From Ischnura elegans (lineage: Eukaryota; Arthropoda; Insecta; Odonata; Coenagrionidae): a stretch of DNA of 64,000 nucleotides. Made by a program: the position numbers and the translations under genes. The stretch is taken from contig NC_060247.1 in the NCBI RefSeq assembly GCF_921293095.1, positions 48,519,111-48,583,110 on the forward strand, written 5' to 3'. Each line of letters starts with the position of its first letter. Position 1 is the stretch's first letter. Below the pieces are notes generated by a model. It was not told the origin of the DNA, searched no databases, and was given only the letters and a program-made list of their open reading frames with translations. Positions 43,901-54,531 of this stretch are shown here, piece by piece.

Positions 43901-44907
43901 AGCCTTGTGTTTATTTTTGGAGAGATGGTGCATCCATGGTTATAATATGTGTTTATGTTGATGACTTTTTTGTATTCTTTAATGATGAAGTTCAAGCTGA
44001 GAAACTGAAACAAAAGCTCCACTCTTGTTTTAAGGTAAAAGACTTAGGATCAGTCGTGGATTGCCTGGGAATGAGGGTAGAAATGGGTAATGGTAAAGTA
44101 AAGTTGAACCAAAAACAGGTAATTTTGAACTTGCTGAGTAAGGTGGGGATGGCAGAATGTAAATCTGTGTCAACCCCTATGGTTCCTGGCACTCGACTGA
44201 CCAAGGGTGAATCGATAACGTGTGATAGTGTACCTTACCAACAAGTGATTGGAAGTTTACTGTATTTATCAGTGTGTACCAGGCCTGATATATCCTATGC
44301 TACCAATTACCTCAGCCAGTTCAACAACTGCTATGGAAATGAACACTGGCAGTGTGTGAAAAGAGTGTTAAGGTATTTAAAAGGAACAATTGATGCAGGA
44401 ATAGAATTCCGAAGGACTGAGAATAATCCGGATATTTGTGGTTTTGTTGATGCGTCATTTGCTAATGACGTCAACAGAAAATCAGTGACTGGGTATGTTT
44501 TTGTGTCTGCTGGTGGACCAATCTGCTGGGAGAGTAAAAAACAAAGTGTAACTGCCTTGTCTTCAACCGAGGCAGAGTATATTGCCATTGACTCTGCAGG
44601 TAGGAAGGCCACTTACTTGAAGGGGTTACTCTCTGAGTTATGTGGTAGGAAGGGGCCAATTCTTTTATGGAATGATAACCAGAGTGCACTAAAATTAGCC
44701 TCTGACAATGGATTGCATGCTCGCACTCAGCATATAGAAGTGAAGTTTCATCACATCAGGGAACTTGTCAAGCATAAGAAGGTTGTCCTCAATTACATGG
44801 AATCTGAAAAAATGATTGCCGATGTGTTTACTAAGGCACTTAATGTGACTGCACACCGCAAGTGCATTATTCCTCTGGGTATGGTTAATTGTAAAAATGC
44901 AATGTAA
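40906..44907 (+). CDS. Copia gag-pol polyprotein (1333 aa)
   Basis: A single open frame. The first ATG is at 40906, and a second at 40930 (MQESQVTS) may be the used start. Domains in order: copia-type gag (about 20-200); CCHC zinc knuckle C233-C236-H241-C246; aspartic protease DSGA (293-296); integrase zinc-binding HHCC (H426, H431, C458, C461); integrase core D489, D553, E589 with exact DX35E spacing; copia reverse transcriptase with QCKWVFKLKRNGEGEVDKYK, HLDVSTAFLNG and catalytic YVDD (1017-1020); RNase H with STEAEYIA (about 1223). All key residues are present. Integrase before reverse transcriptase is the Ty1/copia order. The protein would form particles, copy the element RNA and integrate it. 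Confidence 0.97.
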   Translation: MVNRVVAKMQESQVTSQAYGFEKLVGRENYYDWSFAMTNYLRRNGLWSCVQGSDNGEGKERRDEKALADICLMVQPVVYPHVRPAKTAKDAWNALSKAYEDKGKWRYVSLLRSMCQMRLEKFETMDTYISEVIMLAHKLEGIGEPMAENFVAAMLLQGLPNSYDNLVMAITSGENVLNLDRVKTILLDESYRKSVSAGQNASVPETTALYSKGKKYNSSTMAGSSSVVKAWKCWNCGEKGHLKTQCPQSQKKRDPNENRAEVKGEKKGENRKPLRSLLCALSAASCDSDWFVDSGASVHMSPHEDRMHDYCRDVDSHIEITVGNNGKLKSRGVGSVNLNVSDHICELKHVVHVPGLKENLISVSQVADKGITVVYDKKGCKMYDDDFVCNGTELATASRTSNGLYRLDVKSKQAFVCNINDYELWHQRMGHLGMQNMILLRDKFSDCIGFKYEPADDCNACVLGKQHRNPFPKEGGTRADEVLGLVHSDLCDFGSNVKSWSGSRYILTLIDDFSRRTTVYFLKSKSETKQRVIDFVNMAENVTGKRLKIFRSDNGTEFLSDELQNFFKSRGITHQRTVRYTPQQNGVAERLNRTILEKVRCMLFHAGSPKEMWAEAANTAVYLLNRSPHRSVPDNVPEVLWSGKKVSYDQLRVFGSDAYALIPEEIRGDKLNPRSKKMVFVGYSSASKGYRLLNPENPREILVARDVKFIENSFTAIKAIGKGKKGSFSMPVPVNLDDDLPFTSVCNVSDDVHCQSETNANVNHIHGAENDIENLSFADANEVQINPGNNVDEGERRYPMRERQRKEFPGFELYLACDEKVEPTSVTEALNGTDKIHWKEAMEREISSFQENDVWDLVDRPKGGNIVQCKWVFKLKRNGEGEVDKYKARLVAKGFSQRYGIDYLDTFAPVVRHDTLRLCFSIAVAHGLHVHHLDVSTAFLNGSLSEDIFMYQPEGFVSDASKVYKLKKAIYGLKQASRSWYERMDEVVLSVGFKKSQHEPCVYFWRDGASMVIICVYVDDFFVFFNDEVQAEKLKQKLHSCFKVKDLGSVVDCLGMRVEMGNGKVKLNQKQVILNLLSKVGMAECKSVSTPMVPGTRLTKGESITCDSVPYQQVIGSLLYLSVCTRPDISYATNYLSQFNNCYGNEHWQCVKRVLRYLKGTIDAGIEFRRTENNPDICGFVDASFANDVNRKSVTGYVFVSAGGPICWESKKQSVTALSSTEAEYIAIDSAGRKATYLKGLLSELCGRKGPILLWNDNQSALKLASDNGLHARTQHIEVKFHHIRELVKHKKVVLNYMESEKMIADVFTKALNVTAHRKCIIPLGMVNCKNAM

Positions 44908-44919
44908 AGTTGGTAGATT

Positions 44920-44928
44920 AAGGGAGAG
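44920..44928 (+). other. Polypurine tract
   Basis: AAGGGAGAG directly abuts the 3' LTR at 44929 and serves as the plus-strand primer in LTR elements. Confidence 0.85.
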
Positions 44929-45130
44929 TGTTGTGATTGTTTTGTTTGAATATGGCTGGTAATCTCCCAACTATCGTATTACTGTATTCATTTGTTTTTT
45001 TGTTCTTCACCGGAAGTTTGTTCTTTTAATAAATTGCAGTTTCGCCATGTTATTCAACACGTGTGGTCGTGTTCATTTACCACTCCTCCTGAATCTAAAA
45101 CCATCGTCCCCCCAGTAACTATTTACAACA
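44929..45130 (+). repeat. 3' LTR of the copia element
   Basis: Same 202 bases as 40647-40848, followed by the CGAAC target duplication. Confidence 0.97.
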
Positions 45131-45351
45131 CGAACTCTTTTCACCGCTCTAACCCGCGAATTTGATGTAGTTCGTCAACTTGCCTAAAACAGCGCTGCAT
45201 GCTCTAAAAGACTCGAGTTCTCTATATTTTTCCGAGTCAACTACCAACAACGTGCGTGCGACAGTGTACGACGCGAAATTCAAAGTATTCGAGGTGGTAC
45301 TTTTCGCATAACTATTCGAGACCTCGAATATCGAATACTTTCTAGTATTCG

Positions 45352-45917
45352 CAGGGCCGGCCCTAGCAGGTGCGGGGCTAGGGGCGAACCTTCAGTGCGA
45401 GGCCCTTCACTTAAAATATTAAACTCTATACCCCATCTACAAACTCGAGCATTTTGAATCCCTACCACTCTCTCTGGCTAAGTATGTGTTCCCCTCCCAA
45501 ATTCAGACTTCGTAACAACGCCGTTATGATACCATCACGCAGTTGAGTTCAAAATAGTATAATACAAATAAAATTTATAATTATATTTTTGGGTTAGGAA
45601 CTTCGGAACTGTTGACTTTGTCAATGTCAGTATCACTTTGATCTTCTTCATTTTCGTACTCAAGTGTTGTTTTTGAAGATGAAGGTTGAAGATATTTTTC
45701 GAAAGCACCTTTTTGTGCATTATTATTCCTTACTTAAAATTACTGTATTATTATTCCTTTTTCATAATATTATTTTTTGTCTAGCACGTACTTAACAATA
45801 CAGTAATAGTTGAAATTGCGTTTTCAAAACTATCGTATATTTTAATTTTTTTCACGAACGCGGGGCCCCCCAAAGCGCGGGGCCCGGGGCGGTCGCCCCG
45901 CCCTAAGGCCGGCCCTG
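45352..45917. mobile_element. hAT MITE, longer copy (566 bp)
   Basis: Ends CAGGGCCGGCCCTAG and CTAAGGCCGGCCCTG, exact 8-bp duplication AGTATTCG (45344-45351 and 45918-45925). GC-rich ends, AT-rich middle, no transposase. Inserted in the right part of the hAT-like element. Confidence 0.9.
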
Positions 45918-46576
45918 AGTATTCGCGGATACTATTCGCACATATCTACTAACCATTGATCCTCTCATTTCAAAATTAAGTATATTGGTGCTAATTTTGG
46001 CAAAAAATATTTTGCCGCATATTTAGGTACGTGCATTTAATTTAAAACTGAAGGTTAAATTTGAAGCCATTTTTTCCAGCACTCAAAATTAATTGTGTAA
46101 ATACTTTTTAATGCGTAATGTTTTAATTTAAAGAATGAATATGTTTGCATATCTGCCATTTCGACGTAATTCACTTAACTACTAGCTGATTTAAGTTGTT
46201 TAGACTCCCATTGTCTGCTCTCCTCTGTTTTCTGCGTTGATATGTGCATCTTTAAAATGGAGAAAATAAAAAAATCTGATGTTTTCAAGCTTTAATTTGT
46301 CAGAATAATAGAATAAACTTTTTTAGGTTCACATATATATTTAATATAGCACCAAGGATCACTAATATATTAAAAAAAAGCACTCTATTCTTGATAAACC
46401 ACGAAGCATAGTGTGCTTTTAAAAACATATTTTAGTGAACCTTAAAACTTTTATTCAAGCGCCGCAAAGCGCCGCGAATTATATATACAAGTGAGGACAC
46501 GTAAAGGGTTCGAGAGAGAGTCTCAAACCCATTAACTTCATTCTCCCTACCACCCCGCACACCCCTTCCCTCCACT

Positions 46577-46857
46577 CAGGGCTGGCCCTAGCAGGTGCGG
46601 GGGTAGGGGCGAACCTTCAGTGCGGGGCCCTCTCACTCGTTGTTATCACTCACACGACACAGTACTGTGCTGACAAACGCAATTGCACAATAAAAATTAT
46701 TGCTTTATTATTCCTTTTTCATAATATTATTTCTTGTCTAGCACGGACTTAACAATACAGTAATAGTTGAAAATGCGTTTTCAAAACTATCCTATATTTT
46801 AATTTTTTTCACGAACGCGGGGCCCGGGGCGGTTGCCCCGCCCTAAGGCTGGCCCTG
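46577..46857. mobile_element. hAT MITE, shorter copy (281 bp)
   Basis: The same family as 45352-45917: ends CAGGGCTGGCCCTAG and CTAAGGCTGGCCCTG, exact 8-bp duplication CCTCCACT (46569-46576 and 46858-46865). Outer parts are shared (GGGGCGAACCTTCAGTGCG and ATTTTTTTCACGAACGCGGG). The middle is partly missing, so it is an internal-deletion relative. Confidence 0.9.
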
Positions 46858-46930
46858 CCTCCACTATTCGTAGGCCCTCTGCGTCTCAGGAATACAGTAC
46901 GGCACTTGGTCATCAATTATGAATTGAATT

Positions 46931-48075
46931 CTGCAGCAGTGGTTGTTGACTGTCCGTTGAACGGCTGGCTTACCGTCCTTCCCCTGAACGGCGGGCTAGT
47001 CGTAATACACCCCCTCCGTTCAACCTATTTTCGCTGAGCACCACGCCAGCCAATGGCAAACAGAGCTTTGGGAAGAAGGGTGAGTAGTCGTACCCTAACA
47101 GCAATGGTTCTAGTTAAGTGGGACAACTTACAGGGATACCTTCTTATATGTTATTCTCGCCGTGGAGATACAAGCCTCAAATATCGCTGATTTTTGCTTC
47201 TGGGACGTCAGACTTTCTATAAAATGGACATTTTAAAAGTCGGCTATTAGTGTCGTATGTTATGGCAGGAGGTATACTCGTAAATGGTATCATTAGAATT
47301 TGTTTACATTTTTCCTCCCCTTCTGCAGCAGTGGTTGTTGACCGTCCGTTGAACTGCTATCTTATTATCCCTCCCCTGAACGGCGGGCTAGTCGTAATAC
47401 ACCACCTCCGCTCATCCTCTATGCGCTGAGCACCACGCCAGCCAATGGCAAATAGAGCATTGGGAAGAAGGGTGAGTAGTCGTACCCTAACCGCATTGGT
47501 TCTAGTTAAGTGAGGCAACTTACAGGGATACCTTCTTATATGTTATTTTCGCCGTTGAGATGCAAGCCTCAAATATCGCTGATTTTTGCCTCTGGGACGT
47601 CAGATTTTCTCTAGAATGGACATTTTTGAAGCCGGCTACTAGTGTTGTACGTTATGGCAGGAGGTATGCTCGAAAATGGTATAATTAGAATTGTTTACGT
47701 TTTTGTGTTGCTTTCAGCTTCTTTCGGGCTTGTTGACTGTTGACTCTAACGGCTGGCTTCTCATAATACACCGCTCAAGGTTAGCTGCCCCCTGCTCGAT
47801 ACCTCGCCGGCCAATGCTGAACACAGCATTGTGGAGTAGGGTGAGTAGTTGTCCCCTAACGACAACACCAGCTGAAGCTAAGCGGGGCAGCATACAGGGA
47901 TACCTCCCTACACGTTTTTCCCGCCGTGGAGATAAAAGCCTCAAATTTCACCGATTTTTGTCCATACAGGACCCCAAATACACTGTAAAGACGGCATCTT
48001 CGAAGCTGGCTCTAATGGTCGTATAAGACGGATCAGGCGTATAGGACGGAATAAAAGGATCATTGTTGTAACTAA
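46931..48075 (+). repeat. Three tandem units of about 370-392 bp
   Basis: Units start near 46931, 47323 and 47711. Landmarks recurring in each: GTTGTTGAC, CTAGTCGTAATACACC (or TCATAATACACC), CCAATG with CAAA or CTGAA, GGGTGAGTAGT at 47079, 47470 and 47840, ACAGGGATACCT, and AAGCCTCAAAT. Units 1 and 2 are close, and unit 3 is more diverged. No protein recognised. Confidence 0.85.
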
Positions 48076-50740
48076 CTCATCACTTCGTTTTACCTGCTGA
48101 ATTCTTTTACTGAATCGCGATTTCGAAAACACGAATATCGCAGAGAAAAATATGAGCATTCACTGGCCACTATACTTGCCACTTGTGCAAACTCCATGTA
48201 TTCTAAAATAGCATTGCCTGAAGTAGTCCATTATGAATCTATCCAACGCTATTTTACAAACCAGAGTCACTTGCTTAGTACTTCATCAACTACTGCAGCA
48301 TGTTCAGCAACTCATAATTCTTCCGAGAGATACAGAGCATTAGTTATCCCAAGAGCAGGAAAAACACTACCAAGTAAATTATCGTCTTCCATCACTTTCA
48401 AGTTTTAACTTTAGGAACTATTCAAAACCTAAAGGTACTGCAAGCGACGGACTTCTAATTCATGTGCCAACCTTTTTTAAATATGGCCAGAAATGCATCC
48501 TGTTTGGACTATTTTTTTCAAATGTTGTGCATGTAATCAATTCGGTAGATATATTAAGGTACAACATTATCTGCGATAAGTTATAATCCTAGAGCCTATA
48601 GTGACCACCTATACAAGGACATTCTGGAGTGATTGGGGGCCCTTGGCTGGGGTTCATGATTGGGGGTCCGCCCCCTACCCCCACACCTTACCCCAGCTGG
48701 GAACATTTAAGGGATTTTGACGCCATTCTGGCTCTAAAACTACCTTAATTAAAAAAAACAGCAATTATGTAAGAAAAAATACTATGAAAAGTGAGAAATT
48801 CACAGATTATATAATTTAATTATCATTATGGCTCTATTAGGTATTTATTTAGTGAATTTGTTCCTTGAAACTACACTAAAATTTTCCTTAATTTATTGTC
48901 TGAGGGCAGTGTGACCTAGGGTGTCCCATGGAGTAAGGTGGGATTTATGATAGCAGAATAACACCACCTCTTGTAGGAGGCAAATCAGCTTGAATAACCC
49001 TGCCAACCTTCAATTGGACACTCTCAGAGTTTACACACCCTGTCCTCTCTTTTTGGATTTCTATTTTATTTAAATTTTTTATTATTTGACAACATGAATA
49101 AGTCCTTGATATTCAATATGGTGGTCACTGGTTAGATTCCTAATGACGACTGGCAATATTTTTCTTGTTTTGAACATAATTTGAAAACTGTATTTACCAT
49201 GTGTTTCCTTTTAAATATTTGATGTAACCTTTTCGTGGGCAATTGCTCTTTGATTTAATTATGGGTATTTTTATGCACGCCTAAAATGAAAATATGAAAT
49301 ATTCCAACGTACCAGAATCTATACCTAAACTCTCATTGTGAAGTGCTGTCGATTGCGTATTTGTACTGGAACCACTGCTCTTGTTCAGTCAAGCAATCAA
49401 GTTTTTTGAGATATTATTAACATCTAAAAGTTTTTCTTTCAAGGTTCACGATGCCCCTTTGTCAAAGATTCTCGGACAAGTGCGATGGAACCCTGCAAGC
49501 AATTACTATTTTACAAGAAAAAAACCCATACACAAGAACTTCCTTCCCTTAAATCGGTGTTGAAAGGCAAAAATGATGACAATCTGAATGTGGAAAAAGC
49601 AGCTAAAGGCAAAGCAGCAGCGCTAATAGAGTAATCTAATAACCTAGAAAAATGGCATGATTTCACTATAGAATTCAATAGTGAGACTCCCCAACAAACC
49701 AACACCTAAATTTTGAAGAACAGTAAGAGGAACACTAAAAGCCGTCAATGACGTAGTGCAGCCTAATGAAATTTATAATGCTTAACCCGAGTGCTCCGAG
49801 ATTTTTTCTCATTCACGAAAATCCACCAAAGAGATATTCCAGTCAGGTGGTGCAAATATGTAGCCCATACTCACATTCTTCTAGAACATCCATCTTGGCA
49901 TGGTGTAAAACCTTGGGTATGAAGTCACTATTGCATGAGGCTTCCTGATGGTGTTTCGCAAGGTGGGATTGGTTCACATTCCCGTTGCAAAAACACCTAT
50001 TATGTACATTCTGCTCTGGTTCAGAATGCCCTACCCCTCTGCCCCACAGTCATTTAAATTTAATTTGTACATACATCCCACTAATTGTTCACTTTATCTT
50101 TTGTCTTATTGAGGAGATATCTCAAGTATGATTGTAATAAGCAAGTCTGTATTTTCCTTTGGAGAAGACACTCAACACTTTTTTGTAAGCCAACCGTAAT
50201 ATGGTAACTTACACCACTCAAACTCCTTGCCATTCTCTCCCGTGTTTGTGATTCATGTGGTTTGTCCAGTCAATATTTTGTATTCAAGAATGATGCCTTA
50301 GGGTTGAAACGTGTCGTACCGATAAAGAATTCTGTGAAAATTTACTAAGGTTGTTTATCTTCATTCAGCATGCATTTTCACCAAGTGAAAGCCAAATATA
50401 TCGATTTCAAAAACCTATTGACAGCTCGAGGCCAATGGTTATGCTATCATCGATCACCAGTGGAATTATAGTAATAAAATACATATATATTAAATTAAAG
50501 TTATCCAATAGTTCAGTTTGTACGGCATAAATGATCACTCGAATGTCACAGACATGGTGGATATGGCTTGAATTTATATTATTTTTAAATGATGGCTGTA
50601 AACAATTACAAATAAAAATTATCTGAATAAAATTTATCCATTCCAGCAATAAAAATTCATTAAAGAAAGCAACACAAGAATTCCTATAGCTACTCAACAT
50701 GAAACACCTTTGGAAATTTAACAGCAAACAATTTGTGATG
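48076..50740. other. Intergenic, no gene seen
   Basis: Contains a C/G-rich repeat-like patch at 48635-48705 (GGGGGTCCGCCCCCTACCCC) and only short open frames without similarity (for example 48196-48408). It separates the convergent MYRF and ASAP genes. Confidence 0.4.
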
Positions 50741-53700
50741 TTTTTTTATTTTAAGAAGAATGACAAAATGAAAATTTCCATAAAATGCAAACTACACTTC
50801 CAGCTACATGTGAGACAGGTATTCTATAACAATAAGCACCATCAATAGACTGGTACGAAATGATGAGTTACACATTAACATAAAATCAAACAAGTTGATA
50901 AAAATATAGAATTTACATTATCCATGTAGTTGTCGAGCAATGTCATTGAACAATAAAAGGAACTTTTATCATTGCATGTTTTAACTAGCTGATTCACATT
51001 CATACACATTATTGGTATTGAATATTACCAGCGTACTCGGCAGGATACGTCTATGACCTGTGCTTGAAGAAGAGTTAGTTCTTCATTGAGATTTGCTGCT
51101 CAAGTCATGCTTACTGAAAAAATAGGATGCTTAGATAACATAATTACGTATTTGAATTCCGACTTCACTGCAGATGTTTTCTCTTGAGTGAGCTATTGCA
51201 CAATAATTCAATGAATGGATGGTCTCCATTAACAGAAAGAGTTCTTACCTTTATAACAGTAACAACTATCACAGTACACTGCTAACTTGTAGCAGAGATT
51301 ACTTGGATGAAAAAACCCACTGAATATTGAAGAAGCATGATAAAACAACACAGTTTAAATTATTTTCCTAGACTTGTAGTCTGTTCCATACTTCTAAACC
51401 TTGGAATGATTCCAAAAACCATTTATGTTGTTAATTGATTTGTTTCCTAGAAAAGTGTGATTTGGAACGTTATGCAATCAAGTGGCAGTCTAAATGATTC
51501 TTACACAAAAATTTTGATTATTCATAACTTTCTTATTAGAAAGAACCTCCCTAACAATTAAGGCAATTATAGAAGTGAAATTCCAGGATCATCATTTAAG
51601 AGATGAGAAAAAAATAATTCCTATCCTAGAAGACCACAAGTATAAGTTTGGTTGTTCATCTTCTCATTATATTAAAAATAATATTTTATGGGACAAAAAT
51701 TGATAACACAGAAGAGACCTTTTTCTAAAATAAATATTTACAAGGAGTAAGATTTCAAATAGCCATGGTTAATATCACGAAGAAATAAAACTGCCAAAAA
51801 CTGAAATGAGAAATGTAAGGTATCACCCAGCAATAAAAAGATTGTGTAAATATTTTGACCAAAAGTGAAGAAATCAGAAAACTGATCAACAAATTGGTTA
51901 TTAATTGCACATACCAAGATACTATTTTCATTTACTAACATGGTGACCTTACTTTGAAAATATTAACAGAATATGGAAAAGTTGAAAATAATTACTTGTC
52001 ACACCTGACTTCGAGATACAACCAATTATCTGTAACTAATTATATGTGACAAAGTCAAATATGCATACCTATCACACATCGTTTATAACAAAATTGTTGG
52101 CACTAGGGAGTTTTTTTATTTTTAATACTTCTTAAGGCCATTTAACACTGCGGAAAAGCAAGTTGCTAAGATATAAGACACTGAGCAAATGAAAACCTTG
52201 AACTTGCATACTAATTAGAGGGTAGTTTTCTTTTTTACTAGGTTGTCACTCAAGAATTCATGCAAATTACTATGTTACAAATACAACATCTTTGTTCATG
52301 AGCTGTTCCAAGAATTTGTGATGCACAATAGCCTTAAGAACATATTTCATTTAAAAATTATGTAAATAATATTGGATAAATGGTATCCATCATTTGGGAA
52401 CTTCTTGCTCATACTACTGTAAATAAAATACGGTTCAATCAGCACAAAAAAACGGAGGTAGAAAATAAAAAAATAAGATATTAAAACCTGTTTAGAATGG
52501 TATTTTTATGTGTGTGTATATATATACTGTACATAATCACATATATGTATTTTCCTATTTACATTTAACATACTTTGATCACAAAATAATTAATGTTTCT
52601 TCGACATATGTACACACTCTCTCTTTATGATACAATTTACACAGACAGGCAAGGGATGAGCTGGGAGGACAATCTCACAGATGGGGCAAGAGGGAGGGCT
52701 GTAAGCCATATTTACACTGATTAATCTCTTTGGTTTCACAAGGGAATAACTCCTGTCCTTCAAATCATCCCCCTCAGCAGTGATTCTCATGCCCTCAGCC
52801 TCGTAGAATATTTTTATAAGCTTCGAGTTCTAAAATATTTGTAGCACAATGCACAGCTGAATTACTCTCACTTTGGGACATACTGTTTTCTGGTAACAAA
52901 CACATGAGAGCAGGGATGGAAAACTCTCCTGAGACACATAAATAACAAGCTCATGAATCAGAAGATCTAATCACATCACATATCTTTCCTTTCTATGTCC
53001 TCACACTATTTCATTCCTGTAAGTTTTTCACACTCTATGGTTGTTGTCTCAAATTAAAAATAAGGATGATCTTGCAAAGGCATTACAATCATTGAATCTT
53101 TCCCCAATATAATGTAAAAAGAACAAATATTTAAATTAAGATGTGTTATATAAAAAGATAACAATTTTCTGAAAAAGAGCAAAATTATCCCATTTTTTGT
53201 GACAGTACAATAAAATGTAAAAGTAGTTACACACATTGCAATAATATGGCTTCAAAAACACGGGTAGAACAAGAAATCTGTAGAAAATATAGTGAACACT
53301 TTGTAGGCAGTTTTTTTAGCATGCAATTTATCACAATTGATTGAAGAAGAGATTCAATGTGATACACAATACACCTTAATGGGTATTCTAAATTTTAAAT
53401 TACTTTAAGTCTTTTTATTTGGATAAACAGAAGATTATATTACGGCTTCCTTTTAAAATAATTAAACTCATAAAAAGGGGACATTTGAAAAAACTGCACA
53501 AACATTCAACTTTCGGAAATATTAAATAAAAGCACATGAAAAAGCCACATAAAACCATGATTTTATACTTGTTTATCACTTGATTACACGAAGAAATCCT
53601 TTGGCATGAAGTATAAAAAAGTGACTGTGAGGTTTTTTGTTAGCTTTTTTCATCTTTTAATAAAAACACCAGTCAAAAACTCACGTTAACCTAACTGGGC

Positions 53701-54231
53701 ATAACATAATGTGGAACTTAAAGTACAGTTATGCCATAATAGGTGGAAATCTTTCTACTTTCCAGAGGGATATGAATGTTCATAAAATTTGACTGATACA
53801 TTAGCCTCATAAAAATGAGATATATTAACCTCATTAGCAATACTAAACATCACCTTACAGATATTAGAACTAAATCACAGGGAATAAGATGAAAAGACAG
53901 TATATATACGTATGTAATGGCATTACATAAAGAGAATTTCACAAAGCAAGAAGAGATCTTTGAAAATTGTTAGTCAAGCTTTTGAAACTCACCGAAATAA
54001 TTACTAATGGTTCAAAGCCTCAACAAAAGCAGTTACATAGAGAAATCCAGCACTTATAATACACTGCATAAGAGTGTAAAAATGGATCACCACCACTGGG
54101 AGCATCTCGAAGAAGCCCCAGGATTCACTAGAACAACACTTTCTCTTGGCGCAAGTAGCCAACGAAAGTGAGTCAACCCCCTTCTCGGGCATCACAATTG
54201 TGGGCAGCTTTGACGAAAGAACACATGGTAT
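50741..54231 (-). other. ASAP 3' UTR (extent uncertain)
   Basis: Downstream, on the reverse strand, of the ASAP stop at 54232. AT-rich without coding signals. Many possible reverse poly(A) signals exist. One, AATAAA read in reverse at about 50745-50752, is taken here as an outer limit. The true end may be much closer to 54232. Contains a TATATATA simple repeat at 52515-52530. Confidence 0.3.
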
Positions 54232-54531
54232 TCAGTCACTCAGCATGTGCACAAAACTGACTGGGAACATTCCCCTACGGCCAGGATCTCCCTCCACCCG
54301 GCCTTCCATCCAATTGTCGTCCTCTGTCTGATCGTCAGTCACTATGATTACTTCACCCTCTCGGAAAGACAACTCGTCTTCGTTGTCTGCTTCACAGTCA
54401 TAGAGAGCCCGGCATCGCCGCAAGACTGACGATGCAGCGTTCCTCGTGGACGCACCCTCGTTGTCTTGCACTGCGCTGCAGCTCGACTCGTCACGTGGGC
54501 CATTGGTCAGGACTCCACTGCTCTCCAAATT
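54232..54531 (-). CDS. Asap: ASAP-family ArfGAP, last coding exon (SH3 domain)
   Basis: Read right to left, a TTTTGTCCCCTGCAG acceptor precedes 99 codons and a stop, entering in phase 0. The first 35 residues are a polar linker. The last 60 form an SH3 domain: ALYDCEADNEDELSF, then EGEVIIV, NWMEG, and GMFPVSFVHMLSD. The DELSFREGEVI and FPVSFVH(M/I)LSD wording is typical of the C-terminal SH3 of ASAP1/2-type Arf GTPase-activating proteins, which bind proline-rich partners such as focal-adhesion kinase in vertebrates. The PH, ArfGAP and ankyrin exons must lie to the right of the window. Gene symbol by homology. Confidence 0.88.
   Translation of the reverse strand, partial: NLESSGVLTNGPRDESSCSAVQDNEGASTRNAASSVLRRCRALYDCEADNEDELSFREGEVIIVTDDQTEDDNWMEGRVEGDPGRRGMFPVSFVHMLSD

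Larger units (their letters stand above)
40647..45130 (+). mobile_element. Complete Ty1/copia LTR retrotransposon
   Basis: 4484 bp with two 202-bp LTRs that read identically, TG…CA ends, a 5-bp duplication CGAAC (40642-40646 and 45131-45135), tRNA-iMet-type primer-binding site, polypurine tract and one uninterrupted gag-pol frame. Identical LTRs and an open frame indicate a recent insertion that could still be mobile. It lies inside the hAT-like element, between MYRF and ASAP. Confidence 0.97.
39378..45948. mobile_element. hAT-like element split by a copia retrotransposon and a MITE
   Basis: The left end TAGAGATGGGTCGAATAG mirrors the right end CTATTCGCACATATCTA with few differences. The flanks CTAACCGT (39370-39377) and CTAACCAT (45949-45956) are an 8-bp duplication with one change. 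Subterminal regions are rich in TATTCGAATA/CTCGAATAC words on both sides. Without the two insertions the element is about 1.5 kb and has no transposase. Confidence 0.7.

Noticed and set aside
41022..44970. Reverse-strand open frames across the copia element
   Set aside because: Antisense shadows of the gag-pol frame.
48196..48408. 70-codon frame after the three-unit array
   Set aside because: Ser/Thr-rich, no family recognised, no transcript evidence. Too weak to call.
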